A stretch of DNA of 64,000 nucleotides from CAZKAP01 sp964552195 (GTDB taxonomy: Bacteria; Bacteroidota; Bacteroidia; Flavobacteriales; Flavobacteriaceae). The notes beneath the pieces were generated by a model that did no database searches, was not told where the DNA came from, and saw only the letters and a list, made by a program, of their open reading frames with translations. The translations under genes were made by a program, and so were the position numbers. Each line of letters starts with the position of its first letter. The stretch's first letter is position 1. The stretch is taken from contig CAZKFM010000002.1 in assembly GCA_964552195.1 (NCBI GenBank), positions 310,001 to 374,000 on the forward strand. Reading direction: 5' to 3'. Positions 8,551 through 17,688 of the stretch are shown piece after piece.

Positions 8551-9903
8551 ATGGCTCGAAATATCCGAATTTCCAAGGGGTTAAACATAAACCTCGTGGG
8601 AGAGGCTCAGAAGACCATTAACAAGACAGCCCCCAGCAACACCTACGCCATTCGGCTCGACGACTTCCACGGGTTCACGCCCAAGATGCTCCACAAGGAA
8701 GGAGCGGAAATCCAGGCTGGAGAGCCCCTGTTCTACAATAAGGAATGGGAAGAGATGATGGTGGCTTCCCCCGTTAGTGGAGAATTGGTGGCTATTGAAC
8801 GAGGGGCCAGAAGACGAATACTGACGGTAAAAATACTGGCGGATAAAGAGCAGAAGCAATTGAAGCACGATCCTCCTGTCCTTTCGCAGGCAGCGGCTGA
8901 AGAAATCCGCTCCTTTTTTCTGAAGGCCGGAGTTTGGCCATTTATCAAACAGCGGCCGTACGATATAATTGCGCGCCCGGACCGCACCCCCAAGGCCATT
9001 TTTATTTCGGGTTTTAACACCTCACCCCTTGGGGCAGACATGGATATAGTCCTGGAAGGAAAGCAGAAAGAACTGGCAGCAGCGGTTCATGCCCTCTCCC
9101 TGCTCACCCCAGGGAAGGTACATATCGGTTTGCCGGGCAAGGACAAAGGAGTCTGGTCAGAAGTTGAACAGGCCGAATTCCATCGCGTAAAGGGGCCTCA
9201 TCCTGCAGGATTAGTCGGTACTCAGATCAATAAAATCGATCCCATTAATAAGGGGGAAGTGGTCTGGATCGTTAGTGCGCCGGATCTGGTTATCATAGGA
9301 AACTTACTGCTTACCGGGGCATACGATCCCGTGCGTCGCATAGCCTTGGGCGGTTCCATGATCAACAACCCTCAGTACTTCGAGACCCGCATTGGCGCCG
9401 AGGTTTCCACGGTGCTCTATGCCGGTGGCGTGAAGGACTCCAAGTTCAGGCTGATTAACGGTAATGTCCTGACCGGATCGAAGACCAATCCGGAGGGACA
9501 CATCGGGTTTTACAATAGCGAAGTCAATGCGATCCCCGAAGGAGACGATTATACATTCTTTGGCTGGAACAAGCCCGTGTTCGACAAGATATCTCCCACC
9601 AGGGCCTTCACGTTTTCCTGGCTGAATCCGGGTAAGAAGTACGATCTGGATACCAATACGAACGGAGAACACCGTGCTTTTGTGGTCACGGGTCTCTACG
9701 AGCAGGTTTTCCCATTGGATATCTATCCTCTTCAGCTTTTAAAAGCCTGTATGGTTAAGGATCTGGATGAAATGGAGAATCTGGGTATGTACGAAGTTGC
9801 TCCTGAGGACTTCGCCCTCACGGAATTTATCTGCATCTCCAAGCAGCCCCACCAGAAGATTATCCGGGACGGATTGGATTTATTGCAAAAAGAAATTGGT
9901 TAG
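8551..9903 (+). CDS. nqrA: Na+-translocating NADH:quinone reductase subunit A
   Basis: First gene of a complete nqrABCDEF set, 450 residues, the normal length. NqrA is a peripheral cytoplasmic subunit without cofactors that has been implicated in quinone binding. The family start with KGLNINLVG, the FHGFTPKMLHKEGAEIQAGEPLFY biotinyl-lipoyl-like barrel and the GKVHIGLPG segment are visible. The complex oxidises NADH, reduces quinone and pumps Na+ out, which suits a marine bacterium. The stop is 4 bp before nqrB. Confidence 0.97.
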   Translation: MARNIRISKGLNINLVGEAQKTINKTAPSNTYAIRLDDFHGFTPKMLHKEGAEIQAGEPLFYNKEWEEMMVASPVSGELVAIERGARRRILTVKILADKEQKQLKHDPPVLSQAAAEEIRSFFLKAGVWPFIKQRPYDIIARPDRTPKAIFISGFNTSPLGADMDIVLEGKQKELAAAVHALSLLTPGKVHIGLPGKDKGVWSEVEQAEFHRVKGPHPAGLVGTQINKIDPINKGEVVWIVSAPDLVIIGNLLLTGAYDPVRRIALGGSMINNPQYFETRIGAEVSTVLYAGGVKDSKFRLINGNVLTGSKTNPEGHIGFYNSEVNAIPEGDDYTFFGWNKPVFDKISPTRAFTFSWLNPGKKYDLDTNTNGEHRAFVVTGLYEQVFPLDIYPLQLLKACMVKDLDEMENLGMYEVAPEDFALTEFICISKQPHQKIIRDGLDLLQKEIG

Positions 9904-9907
9904 TGCT

Positions 9908-11152
9908 ATGAAAGAGGCTTTACATAACTTACGAGAAAAGTACAGGGGCAAGAAGATGGCCCCGGCGTTCAACGCCATACACACCTTCCTGTTTACTCCG
10001 GATTTCACCACGGAGAGCGGCGGGCATATACGGGCCGTGGATGACCTGAAACGGACCATGAATACGGTGATCCTTTCGCTGGTTCCCTGCCTGCTGTTCG
10101 GTATGTTCAATGCCGGATACCAGCATTATTCTGCCATCAATGGCTTTCCGTCCAACTTTTCCCTGTTTGAACATTTTATCACCTGGGATAACTTCATTCT
10201 GGGCGCCCAGACCATACTTCCCCTGGTCATTGTTTCTTATGGGGTAGGCCTGCTCATCGAGTTTATTTTCGCGGTGATCAAGGGCCATGAGGTGGAGGAA
10301 GGTTACCTGGTTACAGGCATGCTGGTGCCGCTTATCATTCCCGTGGATACACCGCTGTGGATGCTGGCTGTGGCCGTCGCCTTCGGAGTGATCATCGGCA
10401 AAGAGGTGTTCGGGGGCACCGGGATGAACATACTGAATCCAGCTCTTACCATTCGTGCCTTCCTGTTCTTCGCCTATCCTACCTGGATGAGCGGAAGTAA
10501 GGTGTGGGTGCACGATGCCGTGAATCGAACCGGTGCAGATGCCATATCCGGGGAGACCATACTGGGTTACCTTGCGGCCAATCAGGAATCGGAATACGGA
10601 TATACGGTGTCGGATATGTTTTTCGGTTTTATACCCGGATCGATCGGTGAGACTTCGACCTTTCTGATACTCTTGGGAGCAGCTGCGCTTATTTTCAGTA
10701 AGATAGCCAGCTGGCGCATCATGTTGAGTGCGGTAATCGGGGCACTTGCCATGGGATTGATTTTTAATGGTGTAGTCGATGCCGGCCTGATTCCAGAGTA
10801 CAGTAAATTTTATGGCCTGATGAAGTTTGAATTCTGGAAACACCTTATCGTAGGGGGGCTGGCTTTTGGTATCGTATTCATGGCGACTGACCCGGTTACC
10901 GGATCACAGACCAACAGGGGCAAGTGGATCTACGGATTCCTGATCGGGTTTATCTCCGTAATGATACGGGTCTTCAACCCCGCTTATCCGGAGGGTGTAT
11001 TCCTGGCCATACTCCTGATGAATGTATTCGCTCCAACCATCGACCATTACGTAGTACAGGGCAATGTTCGCAGGAGGCAGAAGCGCATGAAGAAAGTCGT
11101 TGCTGCCGAGGCGGAATCCCCGCAATCTGAAATTCAACTGGAAACCGCATAA
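9908..11152 (+). CDS. nqrB: Na+-translocating NADH:quinone reductase subunit B
   Basis: Integral membrane subunit of 414 residues starting MKEALHNLREKYRGKK. It has about ten hydrophobic helices and the conserved VFGGTGMNILNPALTIRAF segment. NqrB carries a covalent FMN on a threonine in a motif normally read as Dxx(S/T)GA(T/S). Here the best match is DAISGETILG, in which the alanine is replaced by glutamate while the threonine is kept. In-frame codons upstream of 9908 overlap the nqrA end and show no family character, so the start is placed at 9908. Confidence 0.96.
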   Translation: MKEALHNLREKYRGKKMAPAFNAIHTFLFTPDFTTESGGHIRAVDDLKRTMNTVILSLVPCLLFGMFNAGYQHYSAINGFPSNFSLFEHFITWDNFILGAQTILPLVIVSYGVGLLIEFIFAVIKGHEVEEGYLVTGMLVPLIIPVDTPLWMLAVAVAFGVIIGKEVFGGTGMNILNPALTIRAFLFFAYPTWMSGSKVWVHDAVNRTGADAISGETILGYLAANQESEYGYTVSDMFFGFIPGSIGETSTFLILLGAAALIFSKIASWRIMLSAVIGALAMGLIFNGVVDAGLIPEYSKFYGLMKFEFWKHLIVGGLAFGIVFMATDPVTGSQTNRGKWIYGFLIGFISVMIRVFNPAYPEGVFLAILLMNVFAPTIDHYVVQGNVRRRQKRMKKVVAAEAESPQSEIQLETA

Positions 11153-11154
11153 TC

Positions 11155-11901
11155 ATGGCTATAAACACGGAGAATAACTCGTACACCGTAATCTTCGCCG
11201 GTATTATGGTTTTGGTAGTCGGGGCCGTGTTGGCATCGGTTGCCACAGGACTCAAGCCGACGATTAAGGAAAACGAGCGCTTCGAGAAGCAGCAGAACAT
11301 CCTGTACGCCATGGGCGTTCACCGAAACGATGGAGACGGCATTGCCTTTGTGCCCACGACAGAGGTAGAGGAGGAATTCCGTACGTATATCACCAAGCAG
11401 TATGTCATTACGGGATCCGAGGCGCGTCCGAAAGAAGATGCCTATTTGATTGATCTGAAGAAGCAGATGGATGCCCTGAAGTCGGATCAGCCCGCCCGGC
11501 TCCCGATTTTTGTCGGGGAAAAGGAAGGGGAGACCTACTACATTATTCCGATGTACGGCAAGGGTCTCTGGGACGCCATCTGGGGATATATGTCCCTGGA
11601 CGAGGATTTAGTCGTGCAGGGAGTTTTCTTCGACCACAAGGCCGAGACTCCGGGACTGGGTGCCAACATCAAGGCCCGGTATTTCATGGACGACTTTATA
11701 GGCGAATCCGTACTCGACGGCAACCAGTATGCGGGCATTGGGGTAGTTAAGGGCAATAATGATCCCAATAACAACAACAAACAGGACAATGAGGTGGATG
11801 CTTTAGCCGGAGCCACGATAACCGGAAACGGTGTTACCGCAATGATCAAGGAGAGTCTCAACCTCTACCGACCCTTTTTAGAAAACGTAAGAGAGAATTA
11901 A
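11155..11901 (+). CDS. nqrC: Na+-translocating NADH:quinone reductase subunit C
   Basis: A 248-residue protein with one N-terminal membrane helix (residues about 10-32) and a periplasmic FMN-binding domain. The covalent-FMN motif near the C-terminus reads DALAGATITGNG. The acceptor threonine in GAT is present, and the usual preceding Ser/Thr is Ala. The segment GLWDAIWGYMSL and DHKAETPGLGA are typical. The gene starts 2 bp after nqrB and ends 1 bp before nqrD, so translation is probably coupled. Confidence 0.96.
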   Translation: MAINTENNSYTVIFAGIMVLVVGAVLASVATGLKPTIKENERFEKQQNILYAMGVHRNDGDGIAFVPTTEVEEEFRTYITKQYVITGSEARPKEDAYLIDLKKQMDALKSDQPARLPIFVGEKEGETYYIIPMYGKGLWDAIWGYMSLDEDLVVQGVFFDHKAETPGLGANIKARYFMDDFIGESVLDGNQYAGIGVVKGNNDPNNNNKQDNEVDALAGATITGNGVTAMIKESLNLYRPFLENVREN

Positions 11902-11902
11902 G

Positions 11903-12550
11903 ATGGCATTACTATCTAAAAAAGACGCCAACCTCATATTGGATCCGTTGGCGGATAACAACCCGATTACCATACAAGTACTCGGTATCTGTTCCGCTTT
12001 GGCCATTACGGCCGAACTCCAGGCGAGTATCGTTATGTCCTTGTCTGTAATTTTTGTGTTGGGGGTTGGAAACGTGGTAATATCACTGATGAGGAATGTC
12101 ATTCCGTCTAAAATTCGAATCATAGTTCAATTGGTGGTCATTGCTGCCCTCGTAATCATCGTGGATCAGGTGCTTAAGGCCTTCGCTTATCAACTGAGTA
12201 AGACCCTTTCGGTCTTCGTGGGACTGATCATAACGAATTGTATCATCATGGGTAGGTTCGAGGCATTCGCACTGGGGAATAACGTATGGCGATCCTTCCT
12301 GGACGGCATAGGAAATGCGCTGGGATACGGCGTGATACTCATCATAGTTGGCGTATTCAGAGAACTGCTGGGGTCGGGAACCCTGCTGGGTATCCCCGTT
12401 CTGGGTGATCCCGTAAACAAGACCGGGCTTTATGCCATAGGCTATGAGAACAATGGCTTTATGCTGCTTTCTCCCATGGCCCTGATCGTTGTCGGAATTA
12501 TTATTTGGGTACAGCGTTACAAGAACCGAGCACTGATAGAAGAGAATTAA
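11903..12550 (+). CDS. nqrD: Na+-translocating NADH:quinone reductase subunit D
   Basis: A six-helix membrane subunit of 215 residues. It shows the NqrD/E pseudo-symmetric signature, including VGLIITNCIIMGRFEAFA, and GVFRELLGSGTLLG. The conserved cysteine in TNCI is one of the ligands shared with NqrE for the membrane-embedded iron centre found in the NQR structure. Confidence 0.96.
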   Translation: MALLSKKDANLILDPLADNNPITIQVLGICSALAITAELQASIVMSLSVIFVLGVGNVVISLMRNVIPSKIRIIVQLVVIAALVIIVDQVLKAFAYQLSKTLSVFVGLIITNCIIMGRFEAFALGNNVWRSFLDGIGNALGYGVILIIVGVFRELLGSGTLLGIPVLGDPVNKTGLYAIGYENNGFMLLSPMALIVVGIIIWVQRYKNRALIEEN

Positions 12551-12568
12551 TACGTAACTACTGAGAAG

Positions 12569-13321
12569 ATGTTAGAGCATACCGAGCTTTTTTTCAAATC
12601 AATCTTTATAGATAACATGGTATTCGCCACATTCCTCGGGATGTGCTCGTACCTGGCCGTTTCCAAAAAGGTTTCGACCGCCGTAGGCCTGGGTGCGGCC
12701 GTAATCTTCGTATTGGGGGTGACTGTTCCATTGAACTGGTTACTCGACCAATACCTGCTTCAGGAGGGTGCCCTCTCCTGGCTGGGAGCAGAATATGCCG
12801 ATTACGACCTGAGTTTCCTCTCGTTTATACTGTTTATTGCCACCATTGCTACCATGGTACAGCTGGTGGAGATCGTGGTGGAACGATTTTCCCCGGCCCT
12901 GTACAATTCCCTAGGAATATTCCTTCCCCTTATCGCTGTAAACTGCGCCATACTCGGAGGATCTCTTTTTATGCAATCTCGGGAAATCGCTTCCTTGGGG
13001 CTGGCCTTCAACTACGGAATCAGTTCCGGCATCGGGTGGTTCCTCGCGATACTGGCCATAGCCGCTATACGGGAGAAGATCCGTTATTCGGCCGTTCCCG
13101 CACCGCTAAGAGGGCTCGGGATCACCTTCATCATCACCGGGCTCATGGGAATCGGATTCCAGAGTTTCGGCGGGATGCTGACTGGTGACAACGAAGCGCC
13201 GCAGCAGGAGACCGAGCTCACCGATTTCCGCATCATAGAGGAAGAGGAGACCATCGTCACCGACAAAGAAACTGAAGAAGAAAACGAAGACGACGATAAG
13301 GATGTCGTCACCATCAATTAA
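12569..13321 (+). CDS. nqrE: Na+-translocating NADH:quinone reductase subunit E, with acidic C-terminal tail
   Basis: Membrane partner of NqrD. The core of about 200 residues has six helices and the mirror-image signature LIAVNCAILGGSLFMQSR with the iron-ligand cysteine. The protein is 250 residues because of an extra tail of about 45 residues from GDNEAP onward. The tail is very acidic (runs of Glu and Asp), ends DVVTIN, and is probably cytoplasmic and disordered. Proteobacterial NqrE lacks such a tail; whether it is general in Flavobacteriia I cannot test here. Confidence 0.95.
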   Translation: MLEHTELFFKSIFIDNMVFATFLGMCSYLAVSKKVSTAVGLGAAVIFVLGVTVPLNWLLDQYLLQEGALSWLGAEYADYDLSFLSFILFIATIATMVQLVEIVVERFSPALYNSLGIFLPLIAVNCAILGGSLFMQSREIASLGLAFNYGISSGIGWFLAILAIAAIREKIRYSAVPAPLRGLGITFIITGLMGIGFQSFGGMLTGDNEAPQQETELTDFRIIEEEETIVTDKETEEENEDDDKDVVTIN

Positions 13322-13333
13322 GAAACGATCGTA

Positions 13334-14644
13334 ATGTTTGTATTGGCAAGTCTGGGTGGTACCGTAATTATCACCATCATTTCCTTCCTGATCCTGATTC
13401 TGCTATTGGTAGCCCTGCTGCTCTTCACCAAGGAGAAGCTGGCTCCCTCTGGTCCGGTCACGATCACCATCAACGGAGAGCGAACCATCGAAGTTCCTTC
13501 GGGAAACACCCTGCTGACCACTCTGGGTAATCAGAAAATATTCCTGCCTTCAGCCTGTGGAGGAGGAGGTACCTGCATACAGTGCGAGTGTCATATCAAC
13601 TCGGGTGGAGGAGAGGCACTCCCCACCGAGACCCCCCATTTTTCGAAGAAGGAGTTGCAGGAGGGTGCCCGTCTTGCCTGCCAGGTCAAGGTAAAGCAGG
13701 ACATGGATATCAGCATACCCGAAGAGGTATTCGGTATCAAGAAGTGGCAGGCCAAAGTGGTACGGAATTACAACGTGGCTTCATTTATCAAGGAATTTGT
13801 GGTTGAGATTCCGGAGGACATGAACTACAAAGCAGGAGGATACATTCAAATTGAAATTCCTCCCTGCGAGGTTCGCTACGAGGATATTGACATCACTGCA
13901 CACCCCGCGGAGCATCCCGGGGACCCCATGAAATTTAAGACGGAGTGGGATAAGTTCGGTCTATGGCCTTTGGTGATGAAGAACCCCGAGACGGTGGAAA
14001 GGGCCTATTCCATGGCTTCTTTTCCCGCAGAGGGCAGGGAGATTATGCTCAATGTACGTATAGCCACTCCACCCTGGGATCGTTCAAAGAACCAATGGAT
14101 GGATGTCAATCCTGGAATAGCGTCTTCCTATATTTTCTCACTCAAGGAAGGTGACGAGGTAACCATTTCAGGGCCCTTCGGCGAATTTTTCATCAACGAG
14201 TCGGAGTCCGAAATGCTCTATGTGGGCGGAGGAGCCGGGATGGCCCCTATGCGTTCCCACCTGTACCACCTGTTCAAGACCATGAAGACGAACCGAAAGG
14301 TGACCTTCTGGTATGGTGGCCGGTCTAAGCGGGAGCTATTTTATATCGACCACTTTAAGGAACTGGAGCGGGAATTTCCCAACTTCAAGTTCTACATGGC
14401 CCTGTCTGAGCCCCTGGAAGAAGATAATTGGAAGGTAAAGGAGAATATCGATGCCGAAGGAGACGGTTTTGTAGGCTTTATTCACAACAGCGTAATCGAG
14501 CACTACCTGAACCACCACGATGCTCCTGAGGATATCGAACTCTACTTCTGCGGCCCGCCGCTTATGAACCAAGCCGTTCAGAAGATGGGTGAGGACTTCG
14601 GGATTCCTGACGAGCATATTCGCTTCGACGACTTTGGAGGATAA
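13334..14644 (+). CDS. nqrF: Na+-translocating NADH:quinone reductase subunit F
   Basis: The NADH-oxidising subunit, 436 residues. From the N-terminus: one membrane anchor (residues about 5-28), a 2Fe-2S ferredoxin domain with CGGGGTCIQC and a later LAC cysteine, an FAD domain with RAYSMASFP, and an NADH domain with GGGAGMAPMRSH and FCGPPLM. Electrons enter here from NADH to FAD, then the 2Fe-2S cluster, then the other NQR cofactors. The small gene that follows begins 22 bp downstream. Confidence 0.97.
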   Translation: MFVLASLGGTVIITIISFLILILLLVALLLFTKEKLAPSGPVTITINGERTIEVPSGNTLLTTLGNQKIFLPSACGGGGTCIQCECHINSGGGEALPTETPHFSKKELQEGARLACQVKVKQDMDISIPEEVFGIKKWQAKVVRNYNVASFIKEFVVEIPEDMNYKAGGYIQIEIPPCEVRYEDIDITAHPAEHPGDPMKFKTEWDKFGLWPLVMKNPETVERAYSMASFPAEGREIMLNVRIATPPWDRSKNQWMDVNPGIASSYIFSLKEGDEVTISGPFGEFFINESESEMLYVGGGAGMAPMRSHLYHLFKTMKTNRKVTFWYGGRSKRELFYIDHFKELEREFPNFKFYMALSEPLEEDNWKVKENIDAEGDGFVGFIHNSVIEHYLNHHDAPEDIELYFCGPPLMNQAVQKMGEDFGIPDEHIRFDDFGG

Positions 14645-14666
14645 GCAGGAATTATCGACTCTGGAG

Positions 14667-15005
14667 ATGCACCGTCTGGCGATGAATATCGTCGGTAAGT
14701 ATCTGCGGGACGAAGGGTATGAGTTTCTGGCGGTAAACAGCGAGCTGGAAAAGAACCCCCAATTCGTGTGCCTGAAGGAAAAGCAGATGCATTTCGTCGT
14801 CTTACGCCCTATGGCCCTGGGAACCCATCCTGCAGATTACGATCGTGTGCTTATGAAAAAGGTTAAGGATCACGCGGATAAATTTGAGGCGAAAACGCAT
14901 ATCGCCGGGGTGGGGCTGGAAAACCGGAACAATCCGAATCGCCCATTACGCAAGGACGAACCTTACCTCATGCACTTTACAGGACTAGTCGAATGGAACC
15001 CTTGA
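14667..15005 (+). CDS. Small conserved protein between nqrF and apbE (NQR-associated)
   Basis: A 112-residue soluble protein of unknown function starting MHRLAMNIVGKYLRDEGYEF. No signal peptide, cysteine cluster or membrane helix is visible. It is lodged in the nqr operon, 22 bp after nqrF and overlapping apbE by 13 bp, which argues for a link with NQR assembly, cofactor loading or stability. Homologues are sometimes mislabelled NQR subunit F because of this position; it contains none of the NqrF domains. An alternative TTG start at 14634 would overlap the end of nqrF. Confidence 0.8.
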   Translation: MHRLAMNIVGKYLRDEGYEFLAVNSELEKNPQFVCLKEKQMHFVVLRPMALGTHPADYDRVLMKKVKDHADKFEAKTHIAGVGLENRNNPNRPLRKDEPYLMHFTGLVEWNP

Positions 15006-16042
15006 AATATTTTCCGACTAAATCGATGGTGGTGCTTGTTGCCACCGTATGTATGCTGCTGGCCTGTAATGGGCCGGATAGCCAATCGGCTCAGCGCATA
15101 CAGGGAAGGGCGCTGGGAACTACCTACTCCCTGATTGCCTTTACCGATACGCCCGGGCTGCAGGTGCGCTTGGATTCCGTTATAGAGGCCGTGAACGCCT
15201 CCATGTCTACCTATATCCCCAGTTCACTGATTTCGCGTTCGAACGAGGGAGAGCGCATTCGGCCGGATGCCATGTTTCGCGAAGTCCTGGACATATCAAG
15301 AGAGGTCCACCGGGAGAGCGGTGGGGCCTTTGATCCAACCGTAGGGGTCTTGGTAAATGCCTGGGGATTCGGACCTGAAGCAGGAAAGACTCCCGATAGC
15401 AGTCAGGTGGATTCCTTAATGCGTTTTGTTGGCCTGGATAAAATAGAGCTGGATTCCGAGGGTTACCTGAACCGGGAAGTACCCGGTATCCGACTGGATT
15501 TTAATGCCATTGCCAAAGGGTATGCACTGGATCGTGTGGGACGGGTACTGGATGAGCTGGGTTGCCGGAACTATATGTTCGAACTCGGGGGCGAAGTGGT
15601 GGTGCGAGGCAAGAACCTGGAAAAGGATAAGGCCTGGACCATTGGCATCGAAGATCCGCTGGAAAGCGAGTTAGGTGCCCGGGTTACCCGGCGACTGGTT
15701 CGTCTGGACAAGGGCGCTATGGCGTCCTCAGGCAACTACCGAAAGTACCGGGTTGACACGGTCACCGGTCAGAAATATGTACATACCATAGATCCTAAAA
15801 CGGGCTATACCCGAAACTCGAATATACTTGCAACCAGTGTTTTGGCGCCAGATTGTGCCCGGGCGGATGCATATGCCACTGCACTCATGGCCATGGAACT
15901 TGAGCAAGGCATCGACTTGCTGGAGAGACTGTCCGAAGTGGACGGATACATCATTTATATAGACGAGGATAATCTCCTTAAAGAATACTACACCCCAAGC
16001 TTTCAGGAACGATTCTATTCTCCGGGCGTTAGTGCTCCATAG
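14993..16042 (+). CDS. apbE: FAD:protein FMN transferase ApbE (lipoprotein)
   Basis: A 349-residue lipoprotein with a lipobox ending LLAC near residue 25. ApbE moves FMN from FAD to a Thr/Ser of target proteins with Mg2+, forming the covalent FMNs of NqrB and NqrC. Family motifs are DPTVGVLVNAWGFG, DFNAIAKGYALD, the GGEVVVRG strand and HTIDPKTGYT with the ADAYATAL helix. Its place as last gene of the nqr operon fits the job. The 3' end overlaps the convergent methyltransferase gene by 14 bp, so no terminator is free between them. Confidence 0.95.
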   Translation: MEPLKYFPTKSMVVLVATVCMLLACNGPDSQSAQRIQGRALGTTYSLIAFTDTPGLQVRLDSVIEAVNASMSTYIPSSLISRSNEGERIRPDAMFREVLDISREVHRESGGAFDPTVGVLVNAWGFGPEAGKTPDSSQVDSLMRFVGLDKIELDSEGYLNREVPGIRLDFNAIAKGYALDRVGRVLDELGCRNYMFELGGEVVVRGKNLEKDKAWTIGIEDPLESELGARVTRRLVRLDKGAMASSGNYRKYRVDTVTGQKYVHTIDPKTGYTRNSNILATSVLAPDCARADAYATALMAMELEQGIDLLERLSEVDGYIIYIDEDNLLKEYYTPSFQERFYSPGVSAP

Positions 16043-16817
16043 TTGTGAACTCTGATTTACGAACCAGAGGGATATATTCTTTTTCAGACAGGGCGAAGCG
16101 TTTGCGTTCTTCGGCTGAGAAATTCTCGGTAAACAGCACGGCTTCCACTTCGAATCCGGCCTTTCTGAGTATATCGAAATAATCCATCCCGTAAACCCTC
16201 ACGTGGTCGTACTGTCCAAAGATGGCCGCCCGCTCTCTCGGGTTGGTAATGCTGTCGTCCTGAAAGGTTTTTTCTCTGCTGGTATCCTGTGGAACCTGAA
16301 AAATTCCCCAGCCACCAGGTCGCATGATTCTATGGAGTTCGGACAATGCCTTGCGATCATCCGGAATGTGTTCCAGGACGTGATTGCACAGGATGACATC
16401 GAAGCTGTGGTCTTCGAAGGGCAGGTCGCAGATATCTGCCCGGACGTCCGCCAGGGGTGAATGGAGGTCCGTGGTGGTATAATCCAGATTCTTCATCTTG
16501 CGAAACCGATGATAAAAGGCTTGTTCAGGGGCGATATGAAGCACTTTGTGCATACCGCTGAAAAAATTCGTTCGTCTCTTCAGAAATAGCCAGAGCAATC
16601 GGTGCCGCTCCAGGGAAAGCGTCGAAGGGGAAAGCACATTCTCCCGTGTCTTCTCGTAGCCATACGGAAGGAATTTGCGAAAGCTGCGTCCATCTATGGG
16701 ATCGGTATAGCGGTCACCGCGGTAATACCAGCTAATCAGCGGCCTGGCGAGATAGCTAAAGCGGATCAGCCAGGGTCTGGGCAGGGTTTTAAGTATGGAT
16801 TTAAGCAGGGATTCCAT
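16029..16817 (-). CDS. Class I SAM-dependent methyltransferase
   Basis: A 262-residue methyltransferase of the Methyltransf_11 type. The core domain covers roughly residues 85-210 and shows CDLPFEDHSFDVILCNHVLEH, where the post-I loop and motif II are typical, and a MRPGGWGIFQVP segment. The glycine loop of motif I is atypical (VLHIAPEQAFY), a form seen in a Bacteroidota subfamily. Substrate unknown. It is 6 bp downstream of map and closes the gpmI-GH97-map set. Confidence 0.85.
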   Translation of the reverse strand: MESLLKSILKTLPRPWLIRFSYLARPLISWYYRGDRYTDPIDGRSFRKFLPYGYEKTRENVLSPSTLSLERHRLLWLFLKRRTNFFSGMHKVLHIAPEQAFYHRFRKMKNLDYTTTDLHSPLADVRADICDLPFEDHSFDVILCNHVLEHIPDDRKALSELHRIMRPGGWGIFQVPQDTSREKTFQDDSITNPRERAAIFGQYDHVRVYGMDYFDILRKAGFEVEAVLFTENFSAEERKRFALSEKEYIPLVRKSEFTTMEH

Positions 16818-16823
16818 CAGGGA

Positions 16824-17636
16824 TTACCAGCCGGCAGGATTGAATTCCTCCTCCTCGTCCGATTCGATACCGAGTGCCTCATGTATATGGCGATAGGTGG
16901 AAAGCAATTGGGGCTTCCCGTCGACCAAAGCAACATTGTGCTCGAAATGTGCACTGGGTTTCCCGTCTGCGGTCAGTATGGTCCAACCGTCCTTGAGCTG
17001 GCGAATGCGACGGGTACCCATGTTGATCATAGGTTCGATGGCTACTACCATCCCGTCCTGAAATTTCTTGCCTCTTCCTCGCTTGCCGTAGTTAGGCATC
17101 TCCGGAGATTCGTGAAGCTTTCGACCCAGACCGTGTCCTACCAGTTCGCGGACAACACCATAGCCCTCGTTTTCGCAGTAATGCTGTATGGCGTAACCTA
17201 CATCACCCACACGTTTTCCGAGACGAAATTCACCGATGCCCACATAGAGCGATTCCCGGGTAATTCGCAGGAGCTTAAGAGTTGCTTCTTCCACCTCGCC
17301 TACTGCAAAGGTATAGGCGTGGTCTCCGTAAAAGCCGTTCAACAGGGCTCCACAGTCCACGGACACGATATCGCCTTCCTTGAGGAGGGTATCGCCCGGG
17401 ATGCCATGGACTACCTGCGCATTGGGGCTCCAGTTCAGGGTGTTGGGAAAGTCGTACATACCCAGGAAACCGGGCTCTGCACCCTGAGAGCGGATGTATT
17501 CTTCCGCCATTTTATCCAGTTTGAGGGGATGAGCACCGGGCTTGATTTCGGCCGCCAACATGCCCAGGGTACGAGATACCACCCGGGCACTCTCCCTCAT
17601 GAGTTCGATTTCCTCGCTCGTTTTGAGTTCTATCAT
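16824..17636 (-). CDS. map: Methionine aminopeptidase, type I
   Basis: Removes the initiator methionine from nascent proteins. The five metal ligands of the pita-bread fold can be placed: Asp residues in DCGALLNGFYGDHA, His in GHGLGRKLHE, Glu in AIEPMINMG and Glu in SAHFEHNVAL. The length of 270 residues is normal, without an N-terminal zinc-finger extension. Residues beyond about 255 form a short acidic tail (EEEEFN). The start at 17636 gives MIELKTSEEIELM, the usual beginning. Confidence 0.96.
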   Translation of the reverse strand: MIELKTSEEIELMRESARVVSRTLGMLAAEIKPGAHPLKLDKMAEEYIRSQGAEPGFLGMYDFPNTLNWSPNAQVVHGIPGDTLLKEGDIVSVDCGALLNGFYGDHAYTFAVGEVEEATLKLLRITRESLYVGIGEFRLGKRVGDVGYAIQHYCENEGYGVVRELVGHGLGRKLHESPEMPNYGKRGRGKKFQDGMVVAIEPMINMGTRRIRQLKDGWTILTADGKPSAHFEHNVALVDGKPQLLSTYRHIHEALGIESDEEEEFNPAGW

Positions 17637-17654
17637 AGGGTATATTCACGGTCG

Positions 17655-17678
17655 AAGTGGCGGGATTTCCTGCCACTT
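17655..17678. repeat. Perfect 7-bp inverted repeat upstream of map
   Basis: Arms AAGTGGC and GCCACTT are separated by ten bases, in the 52-bp gap between GH97 and map. No T tract follows on the minus strand, so it is more likely an RNA processing or regulatory hairpin than a terminator. Confidence 0.4.
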
Positions 17679-17688
17679 GTCCCTGGCC

